From: Pseudomonadota bacterium
GTDB lineage: Bacteria > Pseudomonadota > Gammaproteobacteria > Burkholderiales > UBA11063
Assembly (NCBI GenBank): GCA_030917485.1
Contig: JAUPUP010000084.1
Coordinates: 1-40,477, forward strand
Length of the DNA: 40,477 nucleotides
Direction: 5' to 3'
Part shown: positions 33,231 through 40,477 of the stretch, in pieces
Layout: each line of letters begins with the position of its first letter
How positions within the stretch are numbered: position 1 is the stretch's first letter
Position numbers and translations under genes: made by a program
Notes under the pieces: model-generated
Database searches by the model: none
What the model was told of the DNA's origin: nothing
Seen by the model: only the letters and a program-made list of their open reading frames with translations

Positions 33231-36215
33231 ATGTTGAGTATCTTTGAGCCATTAGCTGCCACTAAACCATTAATTAAAAAATTTGCCGATAAACTAATTG
33301 AAGATGGATTTGTTGGCGATATTCGTACTGATTATTCGACACGGCTACTGAATGCTACCGATAATAGTATTTATGAATTAATGCCCGAGGCGGTAATTCA
33401 ACCATATCATTTAGATGATTTAGTGAGATTAATGAAAGCTGCGAATCAACAAGGTTTTGCTGATTTATCTTTTAGTGCTCGTGGGGGTGGTACTGGTACT
33501 AATGGGCAGTCGCTAACTAATCAAATTGTAGTTGATTTTAGTCGGCACATGACGCGTATATTGGATTTTAATTCAGAAGCTCAGACTATTACCGTTGAAG
33601 CTGGAATTATTTTAAGTGAATTAAACCGCTTTTTGTTGCCGCATGGTTTGTTTTTTGCGCCCAATGTTTCCACAGAAAATCGGGCAACTATTGGTGGAAT
33701 GATTGCAACTGACGCCGCTGGCAAAGGTTCTTTAATTTATGGTAAAACATCTGATCATATTAGTCATATGAAATTAATTTTGGCGGATGGTACAGTAATA
33801 AATACCGAGGAGTATACTCCAGAATCACCACATCAATTATATCAGCAAATTATAGGGCTTTTAAATACAGCAGAAGTGCAGCATGAAATAAATTTAAGGT
33901 TTCCACCCCTAAAGCGTCCGCTGTCTGGATACAATATAAAACAATGTTTCCAGCACGGGGTGTTTGATTTAACTCGTTTGATTTGTGGTTCTGAGGGTAC
34001 TCTTGGGATGGTTGCTTCCGCCACTTTAAAATTATTACCCATACCTAAGCATAAAACTTTAGTTGTGGTGCATTACAATACTTTTATTGATGCGTTAAAA
34101 GCAGCCAGTGAGTTAATTCGTCATCATCCTCTAGCCATTGAGGCTGTAGATGAAAAAGTACAAAAAAGCGCTCAAACTTTACCTAACTGGCAGATGCTCG
34201 CACAATTATTAAACTCGGTGGGTAAAAACTATATTTCCAATTTTATTGAATTTGTAGATAATGATCAGGACATATTAAAGCAAAGAGTTTTAAATTTAAC
34301 TACAGAGCTTGATACTCGGGGGGCAAATTATGTAGTTATCACAGATAAAGTGCAAATTAATCAATTATGGTCAATTAGGTCATTGGCAGTAGGTTTAGCC
34401 GGAAAAATACCTGGCAGCAAAAAACCAGTAGCTTTTGTTGAGGATGCCATTGTACCACCAGAAAATTTAGCTGATTTTGTAGCTGAATTACAAGAGTTTT
34501 TACAACAAAAACAGCTAGGGTATGCAATGTATGGGCACGTTGATGTGGGTTGTATCCATGTGCGCCCGGCATTGGACATGCAGGATGTTAATGATAGGCA
34601 GCAAATTCGTCCGATTACTTTAGAAGTTAATAGATTATTAAATAAATATCATGGTATTTTATGGGGGGAGCATGGTAAAGGTTTTCGGGGGGAGTTTGTA
34701 CCGGAGGTTTTTGGAGAACTACTTTATCCGATTTTATGCAAAATCAAGGCTATATTTGATCCGCATAATCGCTTGAATCCAGGCAAACTAGCTATTCCTT
34801 CCTATTCCTCAATATCGGGTAATAATTTTCGATTAACGCAAATTGATGAAGTTGTTATGCGCGGTGAGCTTGACCAGGTAATAAGCAAAAGCGCTCAAGT
34901 TCAATTTAATGGAGCTATGTTGTGTAATGGAAATGGTGCGTGCTTTAATCGAGAGCCGAGTAATGTAATGTGTCCTTCATATAAAGTTACTCAAGACCGG
35001 ATACATTCTCCCAAAGGGCGTGCTATGCTAGTCAAAGAGTGGTTGCGTAAACAATCACAAAGCAACAGTAGCGATGGTAGCGATGACAGGGGAGTAAAAG
35101 AAGTCGCTGAGATGGTTATGCAAGCTATGGATGGTTGTTTAGGCTGTAAGGGTTGTGCAGGTAAGTGCCCAACTCAGGTAAGTATTCCAGATTTAAGCAC
35201 AACATTTATAAATAACTTTCATAATTATTACAAACGGCGTAATGTATATCATGTGTTAAATGTCTATATTGAGCATTTATTATTAATTACGGTGAAGATG
35301 CCCCGAATATGGAATTTTTTGGTTAATAAAAAGCTAATTCCATCGTTTGGCATGAATGATTTGCCCTTATTTAATTTGGAAAAATCATTAATAAAAATAC
35401 TTAAACAGAAAAAAATTAATTTGTACCATGATTCGTTATGCTCAAAATTGCCGGTAAATGCGGTAGTTATATATGTTGATGCTTTTACTGGATTGCTAGA
35501 GGGCGGAACTGTTTTATTTGCGTTGATTGATTTTATTACCAAACTAGAGTTTATTCCCTATGTGATTTATCCACGTGTTAGTGGAAAAGCCTTAATTGTA
35601 GGTGGGTTCATCAAAGTGTTTAAGAAAAATACTGAGCAATTAGCCAGGTTATTTAATCCATTATTTGAGAGAGAAATACCTATTGTTGGTTTAGAAAATA
35701 CGGTTGTTTTGATGTTTCGAGATGAAGTCGCTAAATTTGCCACTAAATTTGCCGGCAATATGTTGACGATGGCTGAATTTATTAGTCAAAATAGCAATAA
35801 AAATAATGATAAACTAGCTAAATTAAATTCAAGATTAAGTAATAATAAGTATAAATTATTACCGCATTGTACAGAGCAAGCAATAGCCCCGAATGAGGCG
35901 GCCTTATGGCAGCAAATATTTACCAACTTAGGACTTGAGTTAGAGGTTCAGAATACTGGCTGTTGTGGTATGGCAGGTAATTATGGCCATCAAAAATCTC
36001 ATGAGCAACATTCAAAAGATTTATTTAATATGCATTGGAGCAAGCATTTAGCGACATACCAATTATCTAATTTATCTGAATTAGATCATAAACAAGTTGA
36101 ATTTGCTGCATTAGCTACTGGATTTTCTTGTCGGTCTCAAGCCAAGCGATTGGCTAAAATAAATATCAAACATCCTATAGAAATATTAGCACTAAAAAGC
36201 GTATTTCATGATTAA
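33231..36215 (+). CDS. ydiJ: YdiJ-type D-2-hydroxyglutarate dehydrogenase (FAD and Fe-S)
   Basis: This is a large (994 aa) fusion of an FAD-linked oxidase and a glycolate-oxidase-type Fe-S subunit, the architecture of E. coli YdiJ, which oxidises D-2-hydroxyglutarate to 2-oxoglutarate. The FAD domain is at about 35-270 with ARGGGTGTNGQSL. The FAD-oxidase C domain includes GHVDVGCIHVRP and GEHGKGFRGEF near 430-490. Cysteines for iron-sulfur clusters are at about 567-582 and in CLGCKGCAGKCP near 635-646. A C-terminal GCCGMAGNYGH near residue 909 is the CCG-type motif. It could serve two tasks here: removing D-2-hydroxyglutarate made by HglS, or pulling the SerA reaction forward next to serC. 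Its 3' end overlaps the convergent xth gene by 24 bases. Confidence 0.9.
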   Translation: MLSIFEPLAATKPLIKKFADKLIEDGFVGDIRTDYSTRLLNATDNSIYELMPEAVIQPYHLDDLVRLMKAANQQGFADLSFSARGGGTGTNGQSLTNQIVVDFSRHMTRILDFNSEAQTITVEAGIILSELNRFLLPHGLFFAPNVSTENRATIGGMIATDAAGKGSLIYGKTSDHISHMKLILADGTVINTEEYTPESPHQLYQQIIGLLNTAEVQHEINLRFPPLKRPLSGYNIKQCFQHGVFDLTRLICGSEGTLGMVASATLKLLPIPKHKTLVVVHYNTFIDALKAASELIRHHPLAIEAVDEKVQKSAQTLPNWQMLAQLLNSVGKNYISNFIEFVDNDQDILKQRVLNLTTELDTRGANYVVITDKVQINQLWSIRSLAVGLAGKIPGSKKPVAFVEDAIVPPENLADFVAELQEFLQQKQLGYAMYGHVDVGCIHVRPALDMQDVNDRQQIRPITLEVNRLLNKYHGILWGEHGKGFRGEFVPEVFGELLYPILCKIKAIFDPHNRLNPGKLAIPSYSSISGNNFRLTQIDEVVMRGELDQVISKSAQVQFNGAMLCNGNGACFNREPSNVMCPSYKVTQDRIHSPKGRAMLVKEWLRKQSQSNSSDGSDDRGVKEVAEMVMQAMDGCLGCKGCAGKCPTQVSIPDLSTTFINNFHNYYKRRNVYHVLNVYIEHLLLITVKMPRIWNFLVNKKLIPSFGMNDLPLFNLEKSLIKILKQKKINLYHDSLCSKLPVNAVVIYVDAFTGLLEGGTVLFALIDFITKLEFIPYVIYPRVSGKALIVGGFIKVFKKNTEQLARLFNPLFEREIPIVGLENTVVLMFRDEVAKFATKFAGNMLTMAEFISQNSNKNNDKLAKLNSRLSNNKYKLLPHCTEQAIAPNEAALWQQIFTNLGLELEVQNTGCCGMAGNYGHQKSHEQHSKDLFNMHWSKHLATYQLSNLSELDHKQVEFAALATGFSCRSQAKRLAKINIKHPIEILALKSVFHD

Positions 36216-36959
36216 TGGAGCGTGATCAGAGAATTTGATTTGCTTAAATATTTCAGCATGTTTTAATGTTTTAGCAATACTAGGAGTAAGCATTTGATAA
36301 TCAATTCTCCATCCTACGTCTTTAGCATATGCTTGTCCGCGATTTGACCACCATGTATAACCAGGTTCTTCAGGGTATAAGTTTCGCCACCCGTCTACAA
36401 AGCCACATTTGATTAAGTCCCCAATCCACTGCCGTTCTTCAGGTAAAAACCCGGAGTTTTTTAAATTACCTTTCCAGTTTTTTAAGTCTATTTCTCTATG
36501 CGCAATATTCCAATCACCGCAAATTATATATTCTCGACCAGAGTTTAGTTTATTGTACAGCAATGGTTGATAAAAATCCATAAAGCGAAATTTTTTTTGT
36601 TGTTTATCTTCACCAGATGACCCAGAAGGCAAATATAACGATACTACTGAAAAATCTGCATAGTCAAATTGTAGATAACGGCCCTCACTATCAATTTCTT
36701 GATTATTAAGTCCAATAACGATATTGTCTGGCTTGTTCTTAGCATAAATAGCTACTCCGCTATAGCCTTTTTTTTGTGCGGGGTGGAAGTGGCTGTAATA
36801 GCCATTCCAATTAATTAATTCCGGTGGAAGGTCTTCTATATTACACTTCAGTTCTTGAATGCAGACTATATCTGGTTCTTGAGTATTTAACCAGCTAAAC
36901 AATCCTTTATTGTAGGCTGATCTTATACCATTAACATTTATACTTATTATTTTTTTCAT
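36192..36959 (-). CDS. xth: Exodeoxyribonuclease III (AP endonuclease)
   Basis: This is a member of the ExoIII/APE1 family, which cleaves DNA at abasic sites and digests 3' ends in base-excision repair. Key residues are visible: Asn10 (NVNGIR), Glu36 (CIQELK), the CGDWNIAH block with catalytic Asp and Asn, and SDHAPL at the C-terminus with the catalytic His. The protein has 255 residues, a normal size. I place the start at the ATG at 36959, giving MKKIISINVNGIR as in the family, and not at the upstream TTG at 36977. That start codon lies exactly at the edge of repeat copy B (36956-37073), so the leader of this gene is made of the repeat. It converges on and overlaps ydiJ. Confidence 0.93.
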   Translation of the reverse strand: MKKIISINVNGIRSAYNKGLFSWLNTQEPDIVCIQELKCNIEDLPPELINWNGYYSHFHPAQKKGYSGVAIYAKNKPDNIVIGLNNQEIDSEGRYLQFDYADFSVVSLYLPSGSSGEDKQQKKFRFMDFYQPLLYNKLNSGREYIICGDWNIAHREIDLKNWKGNLKNSGFLPEERQWIGDLIKCGFVDGWRNLYPEEPGYTWWSNRGQAYAKDVGWRIDYQMLTPSIAKTLKHAEIFKQIKFSDHAPLIMKYAF

Positions 36960-37073
36960 ATACTCTTTGTCTTTCAATCCTGAACTGTGTCATACTTTAT
37001 AAACGCTCCTCGTGTACTTTTGTGTACATGGTGGGAAGCGTCCCCATCGCTTTTTATTGTATAAACGCTCCTC
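36956..37073 (+). repeat. Intergenic repeat, copy B
   Basis: This is the second copy of the repeat at 26821-26955, in the same orientation. It starts TCATATACTCTTTGTCTTTC and keeps the hairpin as CGTGTAC (37011-37017) with GTACATG (37024-37030), where a G-T wobble replaces one pair. The GC-rich insert seen in copy A is mostly absent. TATAAACGCTCCTC occurs twice within this copy, at about 36999-37012 and 37060-37073. It lies between the xth start and the end of the outer-membrane protein gene, both on the minus strand. Confidence 0.75.
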
Positions 37074-37086
37074 AAAACACTAAATT

Positions 37087-37788
37087 TTAAAAAGCAATAC
37101 CGGTTGAGAGAATGTAACCATCAGTAGCGCCAAAACCGTTATAATTGTAATTTTGATGTATGTATTGTCCTTTAAATGCCCATGGCACACTAAATATGGG
37201 TTTCCAGGCAATTCCAGCAACAAATTGAAATAATCCCTCACTCGAAACGTTATTGGTATTTTGTCCTGGTTCATCATTAGCCAGACTAAGCTGCGATGGA
37301 CCATATCCGCCATCGGCAAATAAAAGTAAATGGCGATTAGCAATCAGTTCTAAGCGAATATCTAATAATTCGTTAGTTACCACTGCTGTCGAAGTTTCAT
37401 TATTGATAGTTCCTCCAACTTGTAACCGTTGTATCTGTATGTTTGGAATTACTTGAAAGCGGTTGCCAGCATTAAAAGCATAGCCAACATCACCATTTAA
37501 AAAACTTTGGTTGCCGTTGGAGATATTAGACACATTGTAGGCAGCTTGCGCATTAAAATTAATCCATACATTGTTATTAAATAATTTGCTTACACTTAGG
37601 GCTAGTCCATTGGTACCGTAGTCTGAACCATTTAAGGAACCAGAAACATAAGACGCTCCAATTCCAGCCACGCTGTCAATTCGTTGAAAAGTAATTGGTA
37701 CATTGTCATCATCTACATAACCGGTTGAATTATCAGCAAAGCAGAGTGCAGGAACAATTGTCATAAAATACATAAATTTTTTAATCAT
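37087..37788 (-). CDS. Small outer-membrane beta-barrel protein, unknown function
   Basis: The signal peptide is residues 1-18 (MIKKFMYFMTIVPALCFA, then DN). The rest alternates polar and hydrophobic residues in Gly/Asn/aromatic-rich strands, such as GIGASYVSGSL, WINFNAQAAYNV, LNGDVGYAF, GLFQFVAGIAWK and AFKGQYIHQNYNY. It ends in a terminal phenylalanine (YILSTGIAF), the classic signal for BAM-mediated outer-membrane insertion. I estimate eight strands. The length of 233 residues suits a small barrel such as those of OmpA/OmpW size, but I do not recognise a specific family. A strong AGGGATGGGG sequence precedes the start. There is no obvious terminator; repeat copy B lies downstream. Confidence 0.8.
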   Translation of the reverse strand: MIKKFMYFMTIVPALCFADNSTGYVDDDNVPITFQRIDSVAGIGASYVSGSLNGSDYGTNGLALSVSKLFNNNVWINFNAQAAYNVSNISNGNQSFLNGDVGYAFNAGNRFQVIPNIQIQRLQVGGTINNETSTAVVTNELLDIRLELIANRHLLLFADGGYGPSQLSLANDEPGQNTNNVSSEGLFQFVAGIAWKPIFSVPWAFKGQYIHQNYNYNGFGATDGYILSTGIAF

Positions 37789-37839
37789 AGAAATACCCCA
37801 TCCCTTAAATTAATTATTTAATTAAAACCTCAAAAATGA

Positions 37840-37872
37840 TAGCTGATATAATATTAACTTGAGCATCAGCTA
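37840..37872. promoter_or_regulatory. Inverted repeat upstream of the barrel protein gene
   Basis: TAGCTGAT at 37840-37847 and ATCAGCTA at 37865-37872 form an eight-base inverted repeat with a 17-base spacer, about 52-84 bases before the minus-strand start. It may be an operator or a leader hairpin. Confidence 0.3.
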
Positions 37873-37975
37873 TATATTATTTATTCATCTTTGGTTTGCT
37901 TCTTGCGCAGCTTATTATTAACCTAGCAGCGTATTATATCAAGTTTATATCAGGTTATAGTAGCAAATTGCACTA

Positions 37976-37981
37976 TATAAT
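37976..37981 (+). promoter_or_regulatory. -10 element for the yggS-MFS pair
   Basis: A perfect TATAAT lies at 37976-37981, with no strong -35 box. Transcription would begin near 37988, just past the first possible ATG at 37987, which favours the second ATG at 38008 as the real yggS start. Confidence 0.4.
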
Positions 37982-38007
37982 AGTGCATGGTTTTAATAGA
38001 GATTTAT

Positions 38008-38700
38008 ATGAATAAACTAACTCAAAATTACCAAGCAGTTGTAAATAATATACAACAATCCGTAAAGGCTCATCCAGTTTCATTGGTGGCTGTTAGCAAA
38101 ACTTTTGATTGCTTTGCAATAGAGCATTTATATCACCTTGGTCAACAACATTTTGCAGAGAGTTATGTTCAGGAGTTTGTGGCTAAAGCTACTAAGTTAA
38201 GTAAATTAGATATTGTTTGGCATTTTATTGGTAATATTCAAAGTAATAAAATTAAACTTATTAGCCGATATGCTGATTGGGTACATAGTTTAGCTAATGT
38301 AAAGCATGTGTTAAAATTAAATAGAGAGGTTGGGGAAACTAGAACGTTGCATCAGGGCAAGCTTAACGTTTTGATTGAAGTTAATATCAGTAATGATAAA
38401 AATAAGCATGGATTGACTACTTTAGAAGAAGTTTTAGATTTAGCAAAAATAATTGTAAACCAGGAGTATTTACAATTTCGCGGATTAATGGGTATGGCAA
38501 GCTATACAGATAATCCGGAAATAACTAAGCAACAGTTTAGCCGTCTGCATCAATTTTTTCAGCATATAAAGCAAATTGGATATTCTATTGATACCTTATC
38601 TATGGGTATGTCTAACGATTATAATTTAGCAATTGAAAATGGAGCAACTATGGTTAGAGTTGGCAGCAAGATTTTTGGTGAGCGCAACTATGTCAAATAA
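38008..38700 (+). CDS. yggS: YggS/PLPBP-family pyridoxal phosphate homeostasis protein
   Basis: This single-domain PLP-binding protein buffers vitamin B6 and affects amino-acid and keto-acid balance; no catalytic activity is established for the family. The PLP lysine is Lys31 in LVAVSKTF. Other family blocks are HFAESYVQEF (usually FGENYVQE), WHFIGNIQSNKIK, LIEVNISNDKNKHG, FRGLMGMASY and LSMGMSNDYNLAIENGATMVRVGSKIFG. The ATG at 38008 is chosen over 37987 because a -10 element ends at 37981 and this start gives the standard N-terminus. The length is 230 residues. Its last 11 bases overlap the MFS exporter gene, suggesting coupled translation. Confidence 0.92.
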   Translation: MNKLTQNYQAVVNNIQQSVKAHPVSLVAVSKTFDCFAIEHLYHLGQQHFAESYVQEFVAKATKLSKLDIVWHFIGNIQSNKIKLISRYADWVHSLANVKHVLKLNREVGETRTLHQGKLNVLIEVNISNDKNKHGLTTLEEVLDLAKIIVNQEYLQFRGLMGMASYTDNPEITKQQFSRLHQFFQHIKQIGYSIDTLSMGMSNDYNLAIENGATMVRVGSKIFGERNYVK

Positions 38701-40222
38701 TCGTGAGGTTAAGTTGAATAACCGCGACAGTTTTTGGCTGCAAGATAGAACCATTATTGCGTTGGCTTTAAGTTTAATGGCATTAGCTGAGATTATTGAT
38801 TTGACGATTGTGGCTGTAGCATTACCCAATATTATGGGTTCATTAAGCGCTAATATTGATGAAATATCCTTAACGATTACCAGCTATATTGTTGCTGCAG
38901 CAATATTTATTCCTTTGACTGGGTTTGTAACTGGTAAGTTTGGGGTTAAACGTGTGGCTTTGGTATCGGCTTTATTATTTGGAGTGTCTTCAGTGTTGTG
39001 CGGTCTTGCTACCTCAATTCCTGAAATGGTGGTATTTCGCTTGCTTCAAGGTATGGGTGGAGCTTTTATGCCTTCGTTAGTCCAGGGTTACATAGTGGAT
39101 AATTTTCAGGATAAAGAACGCGATAAAATGATGACAATATTTAGTCTATGTATTGTATTGGGTCCAATTCTTGGCCCTGTCATGGGAGGTGCCATTGCTG
39201 AAAACATGAATTGGAGATGGATATTTTATGTGAATGTACCGATTTGTCTGATTGCTTTTGTGGTTATTCAGATATTGATGGATAATACTCAAATTAAGCC
39301 CATAAAGGCAGATTATATAAGTTTTTTATTTATGGCTTTAGGTTTTGGTTGTCTAGAGTATTTTTTTGATGAGGGAAATAGTAATAACTGGTTTGAGTCT
39401 AATACGTTAATTATAGTTATTGTTTGCAGTGCGTTATTTATAATATTCTTTATTTGGCGAGGCTTACTTGGCAAGTCAGTGGTTAATTTTGCTTTATTTA
39501 AACATAAAAATTTTGTTTTATCCTGTATTGGGGTATGGATTTTTATGATTTTACTGATTGGTGAATTAAATTTCTTTCCCACTCTATTACAACAAGGTTA
39601 CGGATATACGGTAGATATGGCCGGTTATATTACTGCTCCACGTGGTGTTGCCGCATTTATTGCTGCCCCGATTTTTATGAAATTGGCGCAAAAAATTGAC
39701 GCTAGATTTCTAATGTCATCTGGTGTTTTTATATTTATTCTTTCTGGATTTATGTTAAGTACGTATTCGGTAGATCAGAATAAAACATTGATTGTGATTA
39801 CAATGATGGTTCAGGGCGCTGGTATGATGGGATTTTTTGTTAACATAATGCAATTGGCATACACTAATCTACCTCAGGAATTAAATAGCGATGCTTCAGG
39901 CGTGTTTAATTTTTTTCGTAATATTGGATCTTCAATTGGCACGTCGATTGCCTCGACTATCATATCCCACCAGCAGCAGGTTTCTTGGCATGATTTATCT
40001 GGGCATATTTCCCAGCACTCGGCAGTGTATCAAAATTTTACAGCTAAGTTGCATAGTGCATCACACTCAGTACAATTTGCGGCATCTTTAGTACAGCAGC
40101 AAGCTTTTTTTATTAGCAATTTAGATGTGTTTTATTATGCAGCTCTTGGATCGATTGGATTGTTTTTTTTCCCATTTTTATTGGACAAACCAGCTATAGG
40201 TGGCGCTATAAGGCTAGAATAA
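38690..40222 (+). CDS. MFS drug exporter, DHA2 (EmrB/QacA) family
   Basis: This 510-residue inner-membrane protein has about 14 hydrophobic helices, the DHA2 topology. Family motifs include DLTIVAVALPNIMGSLSA in helix 1 (motif D1-like), GKFGVKR between helices 2 and 3 (motif A), RLLQGMGGAFMPSL, and GPILGPVMGG (motif C, typical of drug/proton antiporters). It should export toxic compounds using the proton gradient. An EmrA-type adaptor is usual for EmrB but none is adjacent, so it may act alone. The start ATG at 38690 is chosen because it overlaps the yggS end and begins the cytoplasmic N-terminus; an earlier ATG at 38633 lies deep inside yggS. Confidence 0.9.
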   Translation: MSNNREVKLNNRDSFWLQDRTIIALALSLMALAEIIDLTIVAVALPNIMGSLSANIDEISLTITSYIVAAAIFIPLTGFVTGKFGVKRVALVSALLFGVSSVLCGLATSIPEMVVFRLLQGMGGAFMPSLVQGYIVDNFQDKERDKMMTIFSLCIVLGPILGPVMGGAIAENMNWRWIFYVNVPICLIAFVVIQILMDNTQIKPIKADYISFLFMALGFGCLEYFFDEGNSNNWFESNTLIIVIVCSALFIIFFIWRGLLGKSVVNFALFKHKNFVLSCIGVWIFMILLIGELNFFPTLLQQGYGYTVDMAGYITAPRGVAAFIAAPIFMKLAQKIDARFLMSSGVFIFILSGFMLSTYSVDQNKTLIVITMMVQGAGMMGFFVNIMQLAYTNLPQELNSDASGVFNFFRNIGSSIGTSIASTIISHQQQVSWHDLSGHISQHSAVYQNFTAKLHSASHSVQFAASLVQQQAFFISNLDVFYYAALGSIGLFFFPFLLDKPAIGGAIRLE

Positions 40223-40311
40223 AAAAATATAAATTCATGAAGTTACGCGTGCTTTATATAGTGTGGTAAAATCAGTAGCTTTACCATTATTTTTGGATGA
40301 ATACGGAAATT

Positions 40312-40477
40312 ATGTTAAAAAAAAGCTTAAAATTTAGTCATGCAAAGTTTGAATATTTTATATTGCAAATTAATCCTACAACCGAATTGGATGAAGTAGT
40401 ATCCAAATTAAATGGATTTAAAAAACTTGAGCAGGAAAATAGCGTTATAGTTTTGGCTGTGGATGATGCAGTTAACG
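40312..40477 (+). CDS. minC: Probable septum-site determining protein MinC, N-terminal fragment
   Basis: Only the first 55 codons are in the window. The residues LKFSHAKFEYFILQIN, then a helix LDEVVSKLNGF, then NSVIVLAVDD follow the strand-helix-strand order of the MinC N-terminal domain (LKGSSFTLSVVHL...PVVLNVSAL in E. coli). That domain blocks FtsZ assembly away from midcell. The match is based on pattern and a few residues only, so it is tentative; finding minD and minE just beyond 40477 would settle it. GGAAA precedes the ATG. Confidence 0.5.
   Translation, partial: MLKKSLKFSHAKFEYFILQINPTTELDEVVSKLNGFKKLEQENSVIVLAVDDAVN

Noticed and set aside
39313-39582. An 89-codon minus-strand open frame inside the MFS exporter
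   Set aside because: Antisense shadow of a hydrophobic coding region with strong family motifs on the other strand.
1-40477. CRISPR array, tRNA or rRNA genes
   Set aside because: Reading the intergenic regions I found no regularly spaced repeats, no cloverleaf-like sequence and no ribosomal RNA segments. A dedicated tRNA or covariance search was not possible.

Overview
The window is AT-rich bacterial chromosome with Gram-negative features: lipoproteins, RND pumps and a small outer-membrane barrel. The order der-hfq-hflX-hflK-hflC, together with an NKxE instead of NKxD motif in the first Der GTPase domain, points to a betaproteobacterium. I infer a low-GC, possibly Neisseriales-like lineage; this is an inference from gene order and motifs, not a database result. 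I found no rRNA, tRNA, CRISPR array or recognisable transcriptional regulator.

Layout. 1-123: the right end of an IS256-type insertion sequence, running in from outside the window. 268-4437 (minus): a 1389-residue unrecognised protein ending in a threonine run. 4708-11328 (plus): a housekeeping run yebC, hslO, der, hfq, hflX, hflK, hflC, in which Hfq, HflK and HflC are unusually divergent. 11402-13162 (minus): a MORN-repeat protein. 13484-19817: two tandem RND efflux pumps with no adaptor gene. 19911-22007: an unrecognised 502-residue gene bracketed by inverted copies of a small MITE-like element. 22120-22794 (minus): a DUF3313-type lipoprotein. 23085-25523: a lipoprotein plus a secreted GH19 chitinase.

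25630-36215 is a metabolic block. A lysine 6-dehydrogenase/saccharopine dehydrogenase-type enzyme, an ALDH7-type aminoadipate-semialdehyde dehydrogenase, an HglS-type (DUF1338) 2-oxoadipate hydroxylase/decarboxylase and a YdiJ-type D-2-hydroxyglutarate dehydrogenase together outline a route from lysine to 2-oxoglutarate. The aminotransferase for the middle step is not visible. Inside this block sit a truncated coiled-coil gene next to an intergenic repeat, and a two-gene unit (30225-32020) of an ABC/OLD-type ATPase and a small PD-(D/E)XK-like nuclease, the best candidate here for an undescribed defence system. serC lies directly before the D-2-hydroxyglutarate dehydrogenase, which also fits the known coupling of that enzyme to serine synthesis.

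36192-40477: xth (minus), a second copy of the intergenic repeat, an outer-membrane barrel protein (minus), a YggS-type PLP protein overlapping an EmrB-type MFS exporter, and the start of a probable minC cut by the window edge.
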